Notes: a model not told the origin generated them from the letters alone. DNA of 64,000 nt from Paenibacillus foliorum (GCF_013141765.1 NZ_WHOD01000070.1:310001-374000); one strand, 5' to 3'. Shown: positions 6,851 through 17,564, counted from the first letter of the stretch. Program-made: numbers and translations.

Positions 6851-9040
6851 AATGGAATTTGGAAGAAGCAAGTAGATTAACGAAGCGACCGCTTTAAAAC
6901 TTCTCTGAGCTAATTTGAAGGATACCTTAAGTTGATAAAGCCAACCCGATTCCAATGAATCGGGTTTTTGCTCTTGTATTTGCATTGTATTCCCAGAAAA
7001 TTCCTGCACTTGTTCGTTTCCAGGTTTATCCGAAAGTGCGAATTTACTTGAACTCAAATGACTTGCAGCTTTTGCCTTGCTTATGTCCGCAGTCTTGATC
7101 TTTACCGTTCTGGACTTGCCGTCCCATTGAAGCTCTCCGCCAAAGGCCTCGCCGACGAATCGGGCCGGAGCCATCGTGAAGCCGTTAATTAACTGGGCTG
7201 GAACTTCCAGCTCAACCGTTTGTCCATTTTTAACGGCTTTGCGGTCACCTATTTTCAAAGATACTTTCGTATCTCCCTTACTCCCTGTAGCCGTTTGCGT
7301 TGCCGCATCCCAGGAAACCGTTGCCCCCACCGATTCAAAGATAGCTCTTAGAGGTACTAAAGTGCTGCCTTCTTTAATTATCGGTGGCTGCTCGTAGCTT
7401 TGCAGTTTCCCGTCAATGGCTACACTAACTTCAGATGAAATCGAAAAAGTTCGGGAAGCTGCCTTGCTGCCGTTTCGGTTGTAAACCTCCAGCTTCAATG
7501 AGGATCCATCCGGCACATCCCCTGCATCCAGTTCAAACCCGAAAGGTGGACTTGTTTCCGTTCTAATAATTGCCCCGTTAATGGAATAATCTATTTTCCC
7601 AATGTAAATATCCGGTATTTTCACCCAAGGAGTTATCTTCGTTTTACCTGCAAATAGGTTTTCACCACTCACAGATAGCTTCACATGACCTGTACGGTCT
7701 GCCGGTTTGGCTCCCTGCTCTACTTTGGTTAAAAAATAAGGCGCCGTGATCATTTGGGAGTATAAAGCCTTCATAGCGTCATTGGCCCCAAGTAAATAAT
7801 TATTTCTGGATTCACGGTCTTTTAAATCGACATTAAAATAAGTGATTGACTTTAAACGCGGGTATTTTAAAGGCATAATCTCATACAACCGCTGAAGATT
7901 CAACAAACCATAATCCGTAAACGACTCCTGCGGAATATGCGCATAATGAGAAACCGCTGTTTCACTGAGCATGAGTGGTTTACGGTCTGCATATGTTTTG
8001 TAAAAAGAATCAAGCCGTTCAATCGGACTCGTAGCTTGCATATTGCTCTGTGCAGGATCCCCATTTTCGTAAGGCTCCGTATACAGACTGACCCCGACCC
8101 AATCCACATAATCATCACCAGGATAATAAACATCCATTGAGTACGCAGGGACATCTCCAGGGCTCCAAACCATCGCTACATTGGGTGCCTCTTGGGCCAT
8201 AACGTCATGAACCAACCGAAATTTCTCGATATATTTCTGCGGGTCTCCGTGCCACACTACCCAGTTCCCATTCATCTCACTTGCATAGCGAAGAAAAATC
8301 GGAATACCTGACGCTTTTGCTGCACGAGCCCACTCCCGTAAATGAGCGTCATCATTGACCGAATCGAGACCTTTACTTGGCTCCCACGCTATTTGCAGAG
8401 CGGACCCTGCTTCTTTGGCTCTGACCGCATATTGCTTCGGAAAGGGGTTGTCATAGGGAGAATAAGCCAAATATAATGCATGCTTCTTTCCATATAAAGC
8501 TTCGGATTTCGTGAAATTATTTTGCATCGCCGGATCCTGTTCAGAATACAGTCCAATGTACGTACCGTACTCCGGTTCAAACTTAGCCAATTTACCATTC
8601 GAGGGTGCTGCCTGACGCCTTACTACATCCTCATTGGGCGATGACATATAAACATCTGCAATGGTTCGGATCTGTTCGGCGCGCTGAATGTCAACGGCAC
8701 CCCAGTCCTTACCGAATTTTAGCCAGTACTCATTTTCTAGTTCGTAATAGTAGATGGCATTCTCATAATCCTGAATACTATCATAATACTCGTCCAGCCA
8801 TCCGCAAAAGAGAGCTGCACTCTGCCAATCCCCACTGGATGCATAGTGTTCGACAAGATACTTCCAATGCGGCACAGCTTCTTCCGGCTTCCCTCGGTTA
8901 ACTGCTGATTCAGCAGCTTTCCATTGATCCCATATTGGGTCGGCCTGCACAGCCGGAGCTCCAGCGAGTAATCCAGAAGCAACTGTTATCGCCAGCAACC
9001 CTTTAATCCAGCGGGATGTATGCCTTTTAAAAAAAGCCAT
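6845..9040 (-). CDS. Secreted GH26-like glycosyl hydrolase with stalk domain
   Basis: 731 residues. Signal peptide 1-33 (QADP cleavage). About 35-130 is helical, TPR-like (repeated W/Y-rich helices). About 155-430 resembles GH26 beta-mannanase-type hydrolases: acid/base candidate E255 in RYASEMNG, nucleophile candidate E360 in LMLSETAVSH. About 545-650 is a stalk (copper-amine-oxidase N-terminal-like) domain, IKEGSTLVPLRAIFESVGA, typical of Paenibacillus secreted proteins. The last ~75 residues look unlike any domain, run through the plus-strand terminator and overlap the convergent gene by 6 bases. Lies 33 bases after addA with its own GGGGGG site. Polysaccharide target unknown. Confidence 0.82.
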   Translation of the reverse strand: MAFFKRHTSRWIKGLLAITVASGLLAGAPAVQADPIWDQWKAAESAVNRGKPEEAVPHWKYLVEHYASSGDWQSAALFCGWLDEYYDSIQDYENAIYYYELENEYWLKFGKDWGAVDIQRAEQIRTIADVYMSSPNEDVVRRQAAPSNGKLAKFEPEYGTYIGLYSEQDPAMQNNFTKSEALYGKKHALYLAYSPYDNPFPKQYAVRAKEAGSALQIAWEPSKGLDSVNDDAHLREWARAAKASGIPIFLRYASEMNGNWVVWHGDPQKYIEKFRLVHDVMAQEAPNVAMVWSPGDVPAYSMDVYYPGDDYVDWVGVSLYTEPYENGDPAQSNMQATSPIERLDSFYKTYADRKPLMLSETAVSHYAHIPQESFTDYGLLNLQRLYEIMPLKYPRLKSITYFNVDLKDRESRNNYLLGANDAMKALYSQMITAPYFLTKVEQGAKPADRTGHVKLSVSGENLFAGKTKITPWVKIPDIYIGKIDYSINGAIIRTETSPPFGFELDAGDVPDGSSLKLEVYNRNGSKAASRTFSISSEVSVAIDGKLQSYEQPPIIKEGSTLVPLRAIFESVGATVSWDAATQTATGSKGDTKVSLKIGDRKAVKNGQTVELEVPAQLINGFTMAPARFVGEAFGGELQWDGKSRTVKIKTADISKAKAASHLSSSKFALSDKPGNEQVQEFSGNTMQIQEQKPDSLESGWLYQLKVSFKLAQRSFKAVASLIYLLLPNSIL
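6944..6969 (+). terminator. Terminator for the TetR-oxidoreductase gene
   Basis: ACCCGATTC-CAAT-GAATCGGGT, a perfect 9-bp stem, followed by TTTTT on the plus strand. It lies inside the 3' coding end of the convergent GH26-like gene. Confidence 0.85.
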
Positions 9041-9073
9041 AATGACTTCTGCCCCCCTCTTCTCAACCTTTAC

Positions 9074-12000
9074 CTACAGCTCCAAAATATGAGCTCCGTC
9101 AAATAAAAAGATATATTTTCCAATAACCGGGCGCTTCCATATTCGTTCTACTGCTTTTGCATATAAATCAAGCTGTAAACGATAGCGTTCACGCATTCCG
9201 TCCAATGCAGCAGATACGCTTCCTTTCAGATGGTCCGTTTTATAATCTAGCAGGACTAAGCCTTGTCCCTCCTCAAAAATACAATCAATAACCCCTTGAA
9301 GCATTACCGTTTCACTCGCTATCGCTGCATCTGTCACCCCATATACCTCGCCTGCCGGTAAGCCGTAGCTGAACGGCATCTCACGATGGACTTGTGGAGA
9401 TCTAAGCAGCCTCATTCCAAGCTCACTGCGAAAAAATGACACAATGACATCCGGCTCTACTACAGCACTCTGAGCTTCCGTCAACAGTTCTCTACGAACC
9501 ATATCGGCTAAGGTTTCCTTAATATCCAATTCAGAAGGCTGAGCACTGAGCCTCATATGCTGCATGACGGAATGGAATACCGTCCCTCGCTCAGCAGCAT
9601 TTAATTGAGACTGCTCCATAAACCGGGGTCTCCGAACTATGGCAGGCCTATAAGTCTTACCTTGAGAGGCGTCTGGATATATCGGCTCGTCCGAGACCAG
9701 CTCCAGAAGCTTATGATGCTCGGACATCCGCTTCAGCTCGGTTACCGATGTCTTCGCAAGAAGAGATGAAGCTTGAATATTCTCATAACGCCAAGAAAGC
9801 TTACGCCCTACTTGCGCTTCAAACTGGCCACCTTCATTGCTTGGCTCTAGCGCCAGAACGGCTTGCCTCCACTCCTGAGATACTTCATGGCTCCCCGCAG
9901 CTTCAGCAATTGCTGCAAACAATTCAGGACGAACCAGCTGTACATGCCAACGCGAAGACTCCTTCGCAAAAATTGCCGGGATTTGCTGTGATGCTCCTGC
10001 GTGTTCACGCAACACACCCCCATCGGGATGTCGCATAAGCGCGGGACCAATCCAGTCCAAATAACTGCGTGCTTTCGCTAACGCATCATCAGGCAGCAGC
10101 AGCTTATCATGTACAATATAACGCGCCCAGTTCTGAATAAGCTTATCGGTTTCTTTCACTGTTGCCAGCAAATATAGCTTTTCCCTTGCCCGGGTCAAGG
10201 CTACATAAAGCACACGCATCTCTTCAGCAAGCATTTCCATGCGCATTTTGCGCCGGATGGCAAGCCACGGTAATGTCGGATAGCTAATTCTAGCCTCTGC
10301 ATCCATGAATTTCGGTCCGAATCCTAAATCCTTGTGAACCATAAAGGAGTCCGTTAAATCCCTTTGATTAAACCGTTTCGCCATCCCTGCAACAAAAACA
10401 ACCGGGAACTCCAACCCTTTGCTTTTATGAATAGACATGATACGGACTACATCCTCCTGCTCTCCAAGAGCACGAGCCGTCCCTAAATCACCTCCACTAT
10501 CCTTCATCCTTTCAACGAAGCGTAAAAAGCGGAATAAACCGCGAAAGGAGGTCGATTCATACTGCCGTGCTCGGTCATACAAGGCTCTTAGATTAGCCTG
10601 CCTCTGCTGTCCACCAGGAAGCCCTCCAGCAATATCATAAAAACCGGTGACACGGTAAATATTCCATATCAGATCCGCCAGCGCACCTTGCTGCGCCTCC
10701 TGACGCCAAGCTTCAAGCTGCTTAAGAAAGCGGCTGAGCTTACCTTGCAGTGCCACATTAGGTGAAGGTTCATCACCGTTATCATTTCTCCAAGAATATG
10801 CACACACAGCTTCATAAAAGCTGCTGTATTTACCATAAATCCGGATTTCAGCTAATTCTTCTGTACTCAATTGAACGATGGGCGAACGCAGTACAGAGGC
10901 AAGCGGAATATCCTGAAACGGATTGTCTATTATTTTCAACAAAGAGAGCAGAACTTCAACCTCTGTAGCTGAGAAATATCCTGTATTCAACTCAGCATAA
11001 GCAGGTATTCCCTGCAGCCGTAGTTCTTCAATTAAAACAGGAGACCACTGCTGTGTCGCTCTAAGCAAAATAACCATATCACGGAATGTAATATCCCTTT
11101 GACCACCGTTCGACTTGTCAAGCACTTGAAACACATGCTCTCCATCCATACCCAGCAGCTTGCGGATTTGCGATGCAATCATCCGGGCTTCAAGCTGGAC
11201 CGTTTCCAGTTCACGCGCTTCACTCGCGGGGTCTGAAATGTCCGCAGCATCCCGCTCGGAGAAATCATTTCCACCCGTTTCAGTATCCTGCTGTCTGGAA
11301 ACCTCGCTTTCTTGCTCGTCAGGTTCACCTAAGTTATCTTCTGAACAATCTATCAATAGCAGCTCAACAGAATCGGAACCATTCGATATCTGGTTCCATT
11401 CCGGATAGTAACTGGCTCCAAAAACAAGCTCTGCACGCTCATCATATTCAATTTCTCCGACCGTTTCCCCCATCAGCTGATGAAAAATATAGTTGACCCC
11501 ATCAACCACCTTCGGTCGGCTGCGGAAATTTTTTGCTAGATCGATTCTTTGTCCCGGTTCACTTTGTCCGGTTTTGTATCTTTTGTACTTCTCCAGAAAC
11601 AATCCAGGCTCCGCCAGCCGGAATCGATAAATACTTTGTTTAACGTCTCCAACCATAAATCGGTTGCCTGGTGCTTCGCGGGAGATAAAAGAAACTATCG
11701 CTTCTTGAACTCTGTTAGTATCCTGATATTCGTCAAGCAGAACCTCAACAAATCGTTCCCGATATCCGATGGCGACCTGGGAAGGGAGTATTTCTCCTGA
11801 AGCTGGATCCTCAATGCACAATATTTGCAGGCAAAAATGCTCCAAATCGCCAAAATCAACAAGTCCTTTAGTCTTCTTTGCTTCCTGATAACGGCTTCCA
11901 AATTCAATGACTAGCTCAACCAATGCTTTCATCAAAGGCGCCATGACCTGCAGCTCATCATCATACTGCTCCACGGTCCGCGAGAACAATTCTTCGGCCA

Positions 12001-12961
12001 TTCCGGACAACTGGTCCTTAGCCTTATTTCTTAAATCCTTAACCTGTTCCTGCAATACCTTATTATATTGATCGCCTCTACACGGCTTTAATTTTCCAAA
12101 GGAAGTTCCTTGGAATGAATCATACAGATGCTCCCAAGAGTAAGCTGCCACTTCCTGCAAATAGGTCACAGCTTCCAAATCCTCATGCAAATTGTGCAAA
12201 TAAGGCTCTGGTCCTCCTGGCTGCTCCGCAATCAGTACGGCTTCATCCAATATTGAAACTATTCCCTCCAGCTCCAGCTGAACAGATGCCAGTAAACTCG
12301 GCAGCCATGGATTCGGCACATCTGGCCTCTTCTCGAACATCGCCGCCGTCTCTCGCAGCCACTTGGATGGCTGGGGATGACTGCGTGATTCATCATACAG
12401 ACGCTGCACCAAGCGGAATAACGCATCATCGTTTCTCTCTCCGCTAAACCAATCAACCAAACGCCAGAAGTCACTCTCCTCAGTCGATTCGCCGTATCGC
12501 TCCTCGAACAGCTCCTCAATCAGATCCTGACGCATAAGCTCGCTCTCGGTCTCATTTGCTATGCGAAAACCAGGATCTAAGCCGATTCTTTGGTAATGTG
12601 TCTGAATAACCTCGAGGCAAAAGGAATGCAGCGTTGTAATTGGTGCTCTTCCAATCAGAGCAAGCTGACGACGAAGATGGTCAGATCCAGAATTTCGCTC
12701 TAACGCCTTCTCCAGAGCTTCACTGATCCGGTGTCTCATTTCCGCTGCAGCAGCTTTAGTAAAGGTCGCTACCAGCAGTCGGTCTACGTCTACAGGATTT
12801 ATCTCATCGGATACCCTGCTTATTATCCGCTCTACAAGCACAGCAGTCTTTCCTGAGCCTGCTGCAGCCGCTACCAACATATCATGTCCATGTATAGAAA
12901 TAGCGTCCCATTGATCATCCGTCCATGAGGTGCCTTCAGGCTTAGTTATCTTGTTGATCAT
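9074..12961 (-). CDS. addA: ATP-dependent helicase/nuclease subunit A
   Basis: AddA with AddB forms the helicase-nuclease that resects double-strand breaks up to Chi for RecA loading. 1295 residues from ATG 12961, which has CAGGAGGT seven bases upstream; the longer frame to 13012 lacks a site and lies deep inside addB. Walker A is AAAGSGKT (residues 32-39), with UvrD-type motifs LLDEYQDTN and QSIYRFR, SIHKSKGLEFPVVF, VALTRAREKLYL, and a C-terminal RecB-family nuclease motif LLDYKTDHL. It overlaps addB by 20 bases, the usual translational coupling. Confidence 0.96.
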   Translation of the reverse strand: MINKITKPEGTSWTDDQWDAISIHGHDMLVAAAAGSGKTAVLVERIISRVSDEINPVDVDRLLVATFTKAAAAEMRHRISEALEKALERNSGSDHLRRQLALIGRAPITTLHSFCLEVIQTHYQRIGLDPGFRIANETESELMRQDLIEELFEERYGESTEESDFWRLVDWFSGERNDDALFRLVQRLYDESRSHPQPSKWLRETAAMFEKRPDVPNPWLPSLLASVQLELEGIVSILDEAVLIAEQPGGPEPYLHNLHEDLEAVTYLQEVAAYSWEHLYDSFQGTSFGKLKPCRGDQYNKVLQEQVKDLRNKAKDQLSGMAEELFSRTVEQYDDELQVMAPLMKALVELVIEFGSRYQEAKKTKGLVDFGDLEHFCLQILCIEDPASGEILPSQVAIGYRERFVEVLLDEYQDTNRVQEAIVSFISREAPGNRFMVGDVKQSIYRFRLAEPGLFLEKYKRYKTGQSEPGQRIDLAKNFRSRPKVVDGVNYIFHQLMGETVGEIEYDERAELVFGASYYPEWNQISNGSDSVELLLIDCSEDNLGEPDEQESEVSRQQDTETGGNDFSERDAADISDPASEARELETVQLEARMIASQIRKLLGMDGEHVFQVLDKSNGGQRDITFRDMVILLRATQQWSPVLIEELRLQGIPAYAELNTGYFSATEVEVLLSLLKIIDNPFQDIPLASVLRSPIVQLSTEELAEIRIYGKYSSFYEAVCAYSWRNDNGDEPSPNVALQGKLSRFLKQLEAWRQEAQQGALADLIWNIYRVTGFYDIAGGLPGGQQRQANLRALYDRARQYESTSFRGLFRFLRFVERMKDSGGDLGTARALGEQEDVVRIMSIHKSKGLEFPVVFVAGMAKRFNQRDLTDSFMVHKDLGFGPKFMDAEARISYPTLPWLAIRRKMRMEMLAEEMRVLYVALTRAREKLYLLATVKETDKLIQNWARYIVHDKLLLPDDALAKARSYLDWIGPALMRHPDGGVLREHAGASQQIPAIFAKESSRWHVQLVRPELFAAIAEAAGSHEVSQEWRQAVLALEPSNEGGQFEAQVGRKLSWRYENIQASSLLAKTSVTELKRMSEHHKLLELVSDEPIYPDASQGKTYRPAIVRRPRFMEQSQLNAAERGTVFHSVMQHMRLSAQPSELDIKETLADMVRRELLTEAQSAVVEPDVIVSFFRSELGMRLLRSPQVHREMPFSYGLPAGEVYGVTDAAIASETVMLQGVIDCIFEEGQGLVLLDYKTDHLKGSVSAALDGMRERYRLQLDLYAKAVERIWKRPVIGKYIFLFDGAHILEL

Positions 12962-15900
12962 CCGATGTACCTCCTGAAGACTTCGCTTTAGCGAAGCCAG
13001 CATCGTTAGCATTGTCTAAATCCAAATATTGCTGCTCATTCTCTCCCTCGGGCTCAATATCAATAATTGAGGCTGTACGGTTCCAGCCGCCTGCTCTGGA
13101 AGCACGTAATGCGACCACATTAGCTGCCCCTCGTTTCTCCAGTCCTTCCTTCATCAACTCCAACGCACGGTCCTTGCCCAACGGCTTTAGGACTTTGAAT
13201 TGATTAGCTTCGAACTGGGAATCAAATTGGCAAACTGGTTTATAGGAACAGAACGTACAGGCCGCTTCCGCCCCCATCCGGTAAGGCTCAATATCTACAT
13301 TGCCTCCGGTCATCGATGAACCGATTCCTTTAATAGCACCACGCACGTAACTCCGCAGCACATTCCACTGCCCTTCATCGGCAACGGAGGATGATTTATA
13401 AAAGCTTCCATCAGCCTTCAAAGCTACCGGAATTAATTGGGAATGACCACTGGAACCAACCAACGCGCTGTCCATCAAATGAGCTGTTTGAGCATCAGCA
13501 TTTATCAGCCCTCTCATTTTGAATCGTTTGCGCAGCTCTTCATCCGCCTTATCCGCCGATATACGGTTTTTGAGCTGAAGCAGCGGGTTGTGAACGTGGA
13601 AATAGAGCACCCCTGCAGGCTTGGCCTCAGTACCAAGCCATTCTTTGGAATGAGTTAAAATAACATCCAAATACGTTAGCATCTGCAGCGACAATCCATA
13701 GAAAACCTCGGCAAGATGGAGGGCGGTAGGACTTGATTTATAGTCAATGACACGAAGCAGCGTACCTTGTTCTGTATCTGCCCGATCCACCCGATCGATT
13801 CTTCCCCTCACATCCATCCGCACACCATTCTCTAGAATGTAGGATAATGGGGGAATCGGCTGTCCCTCTCCGAACCCGATCTCTAAGCCGATGGGCTCAA
13901 ACTGACCGCGTCGTGCATGCTCACCAAGCATCATAGCTGCTCGGCCCACCACCTGTTTCAGCTTCCGTGTTATATAATGATGCCGCTTTGAGCTGAACAA
14001 AATTTCGCTTTGAAGCCTTGGAGCTAGCAGGTCTACCACATCACCAGCAATCGATAAGCACTCCTCAGAGGTAAGCCTGCTCCAATGGCCGCCTAGGCTT
14101 GCCACCTGCCCTGCGAACATGCTGAGTGCAGCATGAAACAGCTGTCCGATATCAGGAGCTTCCAGACGATATATTCGTCTTTCCTGAAGGCGTAAGCCAT
14201 GGGAAGCAAATTGCGAGAACGGACAGGCGACAAATCGTTCCATCCTCGACACACTTGTAAGCACATGCTCTCCGTATAGCTGGCGGCTTACTGAGTTGCT
14301 TAATGGCTTTGCCTCATTCGTATAAAGCAGTGACTGCATCAATAACCTCAGTCGCTTCTCCCAACCCGGCTGTCGTATAAACCAGTTGTAAACAGCCCAC
14401 CAGACTCCTGAGACCGACTCTCCTCTCATTGATTGCTTAAGCTGGACAATCAGGTGAGACATGGCTTTGCTCGGATACTCCACATAATCGAGTTGTTCAT
14501 CCATGCCCATAGTCGAAGTCGGCTCGTTCAATAAAAGACGTTCTTTAACAAAAGGAAACATCCGTTTCATATGCCTGATCACATCGGATGGCAGAAGCGA
14601 TTTCCCTTCTTCATCAGCTAGTGGATAACTCAACCATAAACATTCCGAAGGAGTGCAGAATGCACAATAAATTAAAAATTGCTCATCAAGCAGCTTTCTT
14701 CTGCTTCCTTCCGCCATCGGAAGACCGAAATCCGTCAGCGTTTCCCTTTCCTGCTCGGACAGTACGCTATCCTCATTCATTTTTGAAGGAATAACTCCAT
14801 CGTTAACACCCAACACAAACACATGCTTAACGCTTCCCATTCGGGTACGGTCCATACTTCCAATCAGCACTTGATCCAAAGACGGAGGCACAAGTCCCAG
14901 CTTAATGCTTTCCAACCCTGCTTCAAGAAGCCCCACAAATGTTTCTACAGATACTTCCTCTTCATCCATCACTTCGACAAGCTGATCGAGCATATCGATT
15001 ATTCGGTCCCATACCTGTGAATGCTCCCTGGCCTTTTCCGTATTTCCAGCATGTACAGCTGCTTGGCTCCAGCTTTCAAGCCTCTCAGGCACTTTCAGAT
15101 CAGTCAACAAACGGAAAAGCGTCTTCACCTTGGACCTAACTGTCTTGGATTTCTTCATTTCCTCTTGAAATTGATGCAATGGCACTGCAAATTGTCTGCG
15201 GCTTGCATTAATTTTATGTAAATAAGCGGCTTCTGCTTCATTGACCTCTGCATCAGGCTGCTCCAAGCTAGAACGCAGCGAAAATGTCCACGGTTTACCA
15301 TCAAACCATCTAGCACCTTGAATACCGAATGCTAGCACGTAATTTTCCAGTTGATCCATCGCATGGCGGTCGAGATTATTCGGATTCTCATCCGAGCTAA
15401 GCGGAAGAAAGAACCCTGTTTTCGTGCAACGAAATATCGCTTCGTATTTCCAGTAATGCAGAATAACTTCCATAGCAGATCGAATCAGCTCAACCAATGG
15501 GTGATCCATTACCGACCTTTTTTGATCGAAAAAATGGGGTATCCCGAAATCAGTAAACGTCATGCCCAGCAATTCCCCATATCCTTCTGCATTTCTTACT
15601 GTAACTGCAATATCCCGATAGCGAAGACCTCCGTCCCGAACCAACCGCAAAATATCTCTTGCCGCTCCTTCCACTTCCGCCCTACGGCTTACAGCAGCGG
15701 ATAAGCGAACACCCGTCCCTTCCCGACCAACAGGATCTCCCGCTGGATAGGGTTTCTTCAGACGCTGCTCAAAAGCACCCTCCATATAAGCAAGCATTGG
15801 GCTTTCCTTGAAGCGAACTGGAGGCTGGGACGGCAATATTAGCGTCTCTTCCAAAGGTATCTGAAGACGGTCCAGTCGTTCCTGCAATTGCAGCATCGTA

Positions 15901-16670
15901 CGAGCAGGCGGATGAAAGAGATCCAGATCATTCAGTTTTTGTCCCAAACGATATTCCTTGTCTAAGGTAAGTGTCAAAGTTATACTGCTGCATCGGCTTG
16001 CTAAGCCCTCAACGACTGCAAACTCTTGTGGTGTAAAACCGTGAAATCCATCAATCCAGCATTCAGCCCCCTGAACATACTCAGAGTGCTGTAATTGTTC
16101 AGCCAGCAGCGTTAAATAATCTTCTCCGTCCAGATAAGCTTTGGATAATTCCAGCTCGAATTCTCTATACAGCAGCCGCAGGTCATGCAGCTTGTCCGTA
16201 AGCAGCATTGAATTATTCGATTTCAATTGTACATTTGCAGCGAAATCCACAAGTCCGTCAGCAGTAATACAGTACCTTTTAAATTCCGTAAACAGTTCGC
16301 CTAGCTTTTCAATAAAGCCCATTTGTTCAGTGGATGTATGAAATAATTGTAAGCTGTCACGATGCTTGTTTAATATTTTATGTAAAAGCAGCATTTTTCC
16401 AGTTCCATCGATCGGTAGACGCGCTGTGCCCCCTACTTCCTGCATAACGCGCCATGCCAGTCTATGAAAGCTTAATACTTGCGCACGCAGTGTCCCGCCT
16501 AACTCCGGTGATGAGACGAGAGCGTACTCCGCAAGAGAGGTGGCCTGTTCGGGCACTAATAAAATCAATGGTCGTCCATTCGGCGCCTCCAACAGCTTGT
16601 CTTTGATGCTGCTCAGGCAATAGTCGCTTTTCCCGCTGCCGGTTCTTCCCAGCACAAAACGCAGAGCCAT
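12942..16670 (-). CDS. addB: ATP-dependent nuclease subunit B
   Basis: 1242 residues. GRTGSGKSDY (residues 8-17) is the Walker A of AddB; the inactivated UvrD-like helicase body follows and the C-terminus has the second RecB nuclease domain (VIDYKSSPT) and the iron-sulfur cysteines CTFCSYKPVC, whose fourth cysteine lies upstream at the start of the nuclease domain (VACPFS). AddB recognises Chi and degrades the 5' strand. First gene of addB-addA; the ATG at 16670 follows AGGAGGATACATA. Length is at the upper end of the family. Confidence 0.96.
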   Translation of the reverse strand: MALRFVLGRTGSGKSDYCLSSIKDKLLEAPNGRPLILLVPEQATSLAEYALVSSPELGGTLRAQVLSFHRLAWRVMQEVGGTARLPIDGTGKMLLLHKILNKHRDSLQLFHTSTEQMGFIEKLGELFTEFKRYCITADGLVDFAANVQLKSNNSMLLTDKLHDLRLLYREFELELSKAYLDGEDYLTLLAEQLQHSEYVQGAECWIDGFHGFTPQEFAVVEGLASRCSSITLTLTLDKEYRLGQKLNDLDLFHPPARTMLQLQERLDRLQIPLEETLILPSQPPVRFKESPMLAYMEGAFEQRLKKPYPAGDPVGREGTGVRLSAAVSRRAEVEGAARDILRLVRDGGLRYRDIAVTVRNAEGYGELLGMTFTDFGIPHFFDQKRSVMDHPLVELIRSAMEVILHYWKYEAIFRCTKTGFFLPLSSDENPNNLDRHAMDQLENYVLAFGIQGARWFDGKPWTFSLRSSLEQPDAEVNEAEAAYLHKINASRRQFAVPLHQFQEEMKKSKTVRSKVKTLFRLLTDLKVPERLESWSQAAVHAGNTEKAREHSQVWDRIIDMLDQLVEVMDEEEVSVETFVGLLEAGLESIKLGLVPPSLDQVLIGSMDRTRMGSVKHVFVLGVNDGVIPSKMNEDSVLSEQERETLTDFGLPMAEGSRRKLLDEQFLIYCAFCTPSECLWLSYPLADEEGKSLLPSDVIRHMKRMFPFVKERLLLNEPTSTMGMDEQLDYVEYPSKAMSHLIVQLKQSMRGESVSGVWWAVYNWFIRQPGWEKRLRLLMQSLLYTNEAKPLSNSVSRQLYGEHVLTSVSRMERFVACPFSQFASHGLRLQERRIYRLEAPDIGQLFHAALSMFAGQVASLGGHWSRLTSEECLSIAGDVVDLLAPRLQSEILFSSKRHHYITRKLKQVVGRAAMMLGEHARRGQFEPIGLEIGFGEGQPIPPLSYILENGVRMDVRGRIDRVDRADTEQGTLLRVIDYKSSPTALHLAEVFYGLSLQMLTYLDVILTHSKEWLGTEAKPAGVLYFHVHNPLLQLKNRISADKADEELRKRFKMRGLINADAQTAHLMDSALVGSSGHSQLIPVALKADGSFYKSSSVADEGQWNVLRSYVRGAIKGIGSSMTGGNVDIEPYRMGAEAACTFCSYKPVCQFDSQFEANQFKVLKPLGKDRALELMKEGLEKRGAANVVALRASRAGGWNRTASIIDIEPEGENEQQYLDLDNANDAGFAKAKSSGGTSDDQQDN

Positions 16671-16900
16671 TATGTATCCTCCTAAACTAAATGTTCTCCC
16701 TCAGGAAAACTTCTTCGTATCGTTCGTAAGCTTAGTGAAACTTATCTGGGAAGCTCTGCTAAATTCCAGCAGAAACTTACTTCACAAGCAACTCTTGCAA
16801 TTATATTATTCTACCAAATATAAGTGCTTGATGGTAAGGGATGTTATGGGAGTCTTAAAAATTATAACACATAATGAGAACGTATGTTTTTGTTTTTCGA
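16671..16900. repeat. Gap with dispersed hairpin-repeat copy upstream of addB
   Basis: About 230 bases between the nitroreductase terminator and addB. From 16695 to 16790 there are GGAAAAC/GTTTTCC-type arms, TTCGTAAGC (about 16724-16732) and ACTTACTTCACAAGC, matching the leader-repeat family. The rest is AT-rich and shows no gene. Confidence 0.5.
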
Positions 16901-16901
16901 G

Positions 16902-16947
16902 AAAAAAGAGCCCGGCTTATCGTCCAAAAAGGAGATATGCGGGCTCT
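16902..16947 (-). terminator. Terminator after the nitroreductase gene
   Basis: Minus strand: AGAGCCCG pairs with CGGGCTCT across a 24-base loop and is followed by six T residues, 18 bases past the stop. Confidence 0.75.
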
Positions 16948-16964
16948 TGAAACTCTCAATAGGG

Positions 16965-17564
16965 TTATTCAGTGATCCATACTGTTTTCGCGGCAACAGA
17001 TTCTCTTTTGCCTGGCTGCTGCGGATTAGCAGGGTATCCTACATAGATTAAACCAACAATCTGTTCGGTTTCTGACAGACCAAACGCTTGCTTCATTCGA
17101 GGATGATAAGCAGGCTCTCCTGTACGCCAAACAGCACCAAAGCCCATGCCATGTGCTGCTAGAAGCATGTTTTGCACAGCGGAATGGACAGCTGCAAATT
17201 CCTCCATTTGGTTAACTCCTGCTGCCGAGGACGGCGATACTGCTACTGCAATAACAACTGGGGCACGAAATGCTTTGTCTGCATGTTTTTTACGCGAGAT
17301 CTCCAGTTCCTCGGCAGTCTTCTTCTGATCCATCTCCTTCATTCCAATATCTGCGTAAGCGTCACCCAGCACTTGCCTGCCTTGTCCAGTCATGACGAAG
17401 AAACGCCATGGTTCCGTTGTGTGATGATTTGGAGCCCATGCCGCAGCTTCAAGTAATTTTTCAATATCCTTGCGTTCCAGAGGGTCTTGTTTCACTTTAC
17501 CAACGCTTCGTCTATCACGGATCGCTTCCCATAATCCTATCGTGCTAAGAGTTTCTTGGTTCAT
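16965..17564 (-). CDS. Nitroreductase-family flavoprotein
   Basis: 199 residues, the size of the short FMN-dependent nitroreductases (YdjA/RutE-like). The family opening AIRDRRSVGKVKQDPLERKDIEKLLEAA-type segment with RRS for FMN binding, APNHHTTEPWRFFV, and the C-terminal GLIYVGYPA are present. Such enzymes reduce nitro or quinone compounds with NAD(P)H; the physiological substrate is not predictable. It is monocistronic with its own terminator. A near-perfect Fur-type box lies 84 bases upstream, suggesting iron-responsive control. Confidence 0.88.
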   Translation of the reverse strand: MNQETLSTIGLWEAIRDRRSVGKVKQDPLERKDIEKLLEAAAWAPNHHTTEPWRFFVMTGQGRQVLGDAYADIGMKEMDQKKTAEELEISRKKHADKAFRAPVVIAVAVSPSSAAGVNQMEEFAAVHSAVQNMLLAAHGMGFGAVWRTGEPAYHPRMKQAFGLSETEQIVGLIYVGYPANPQQPGKRESVAAKTVWITE

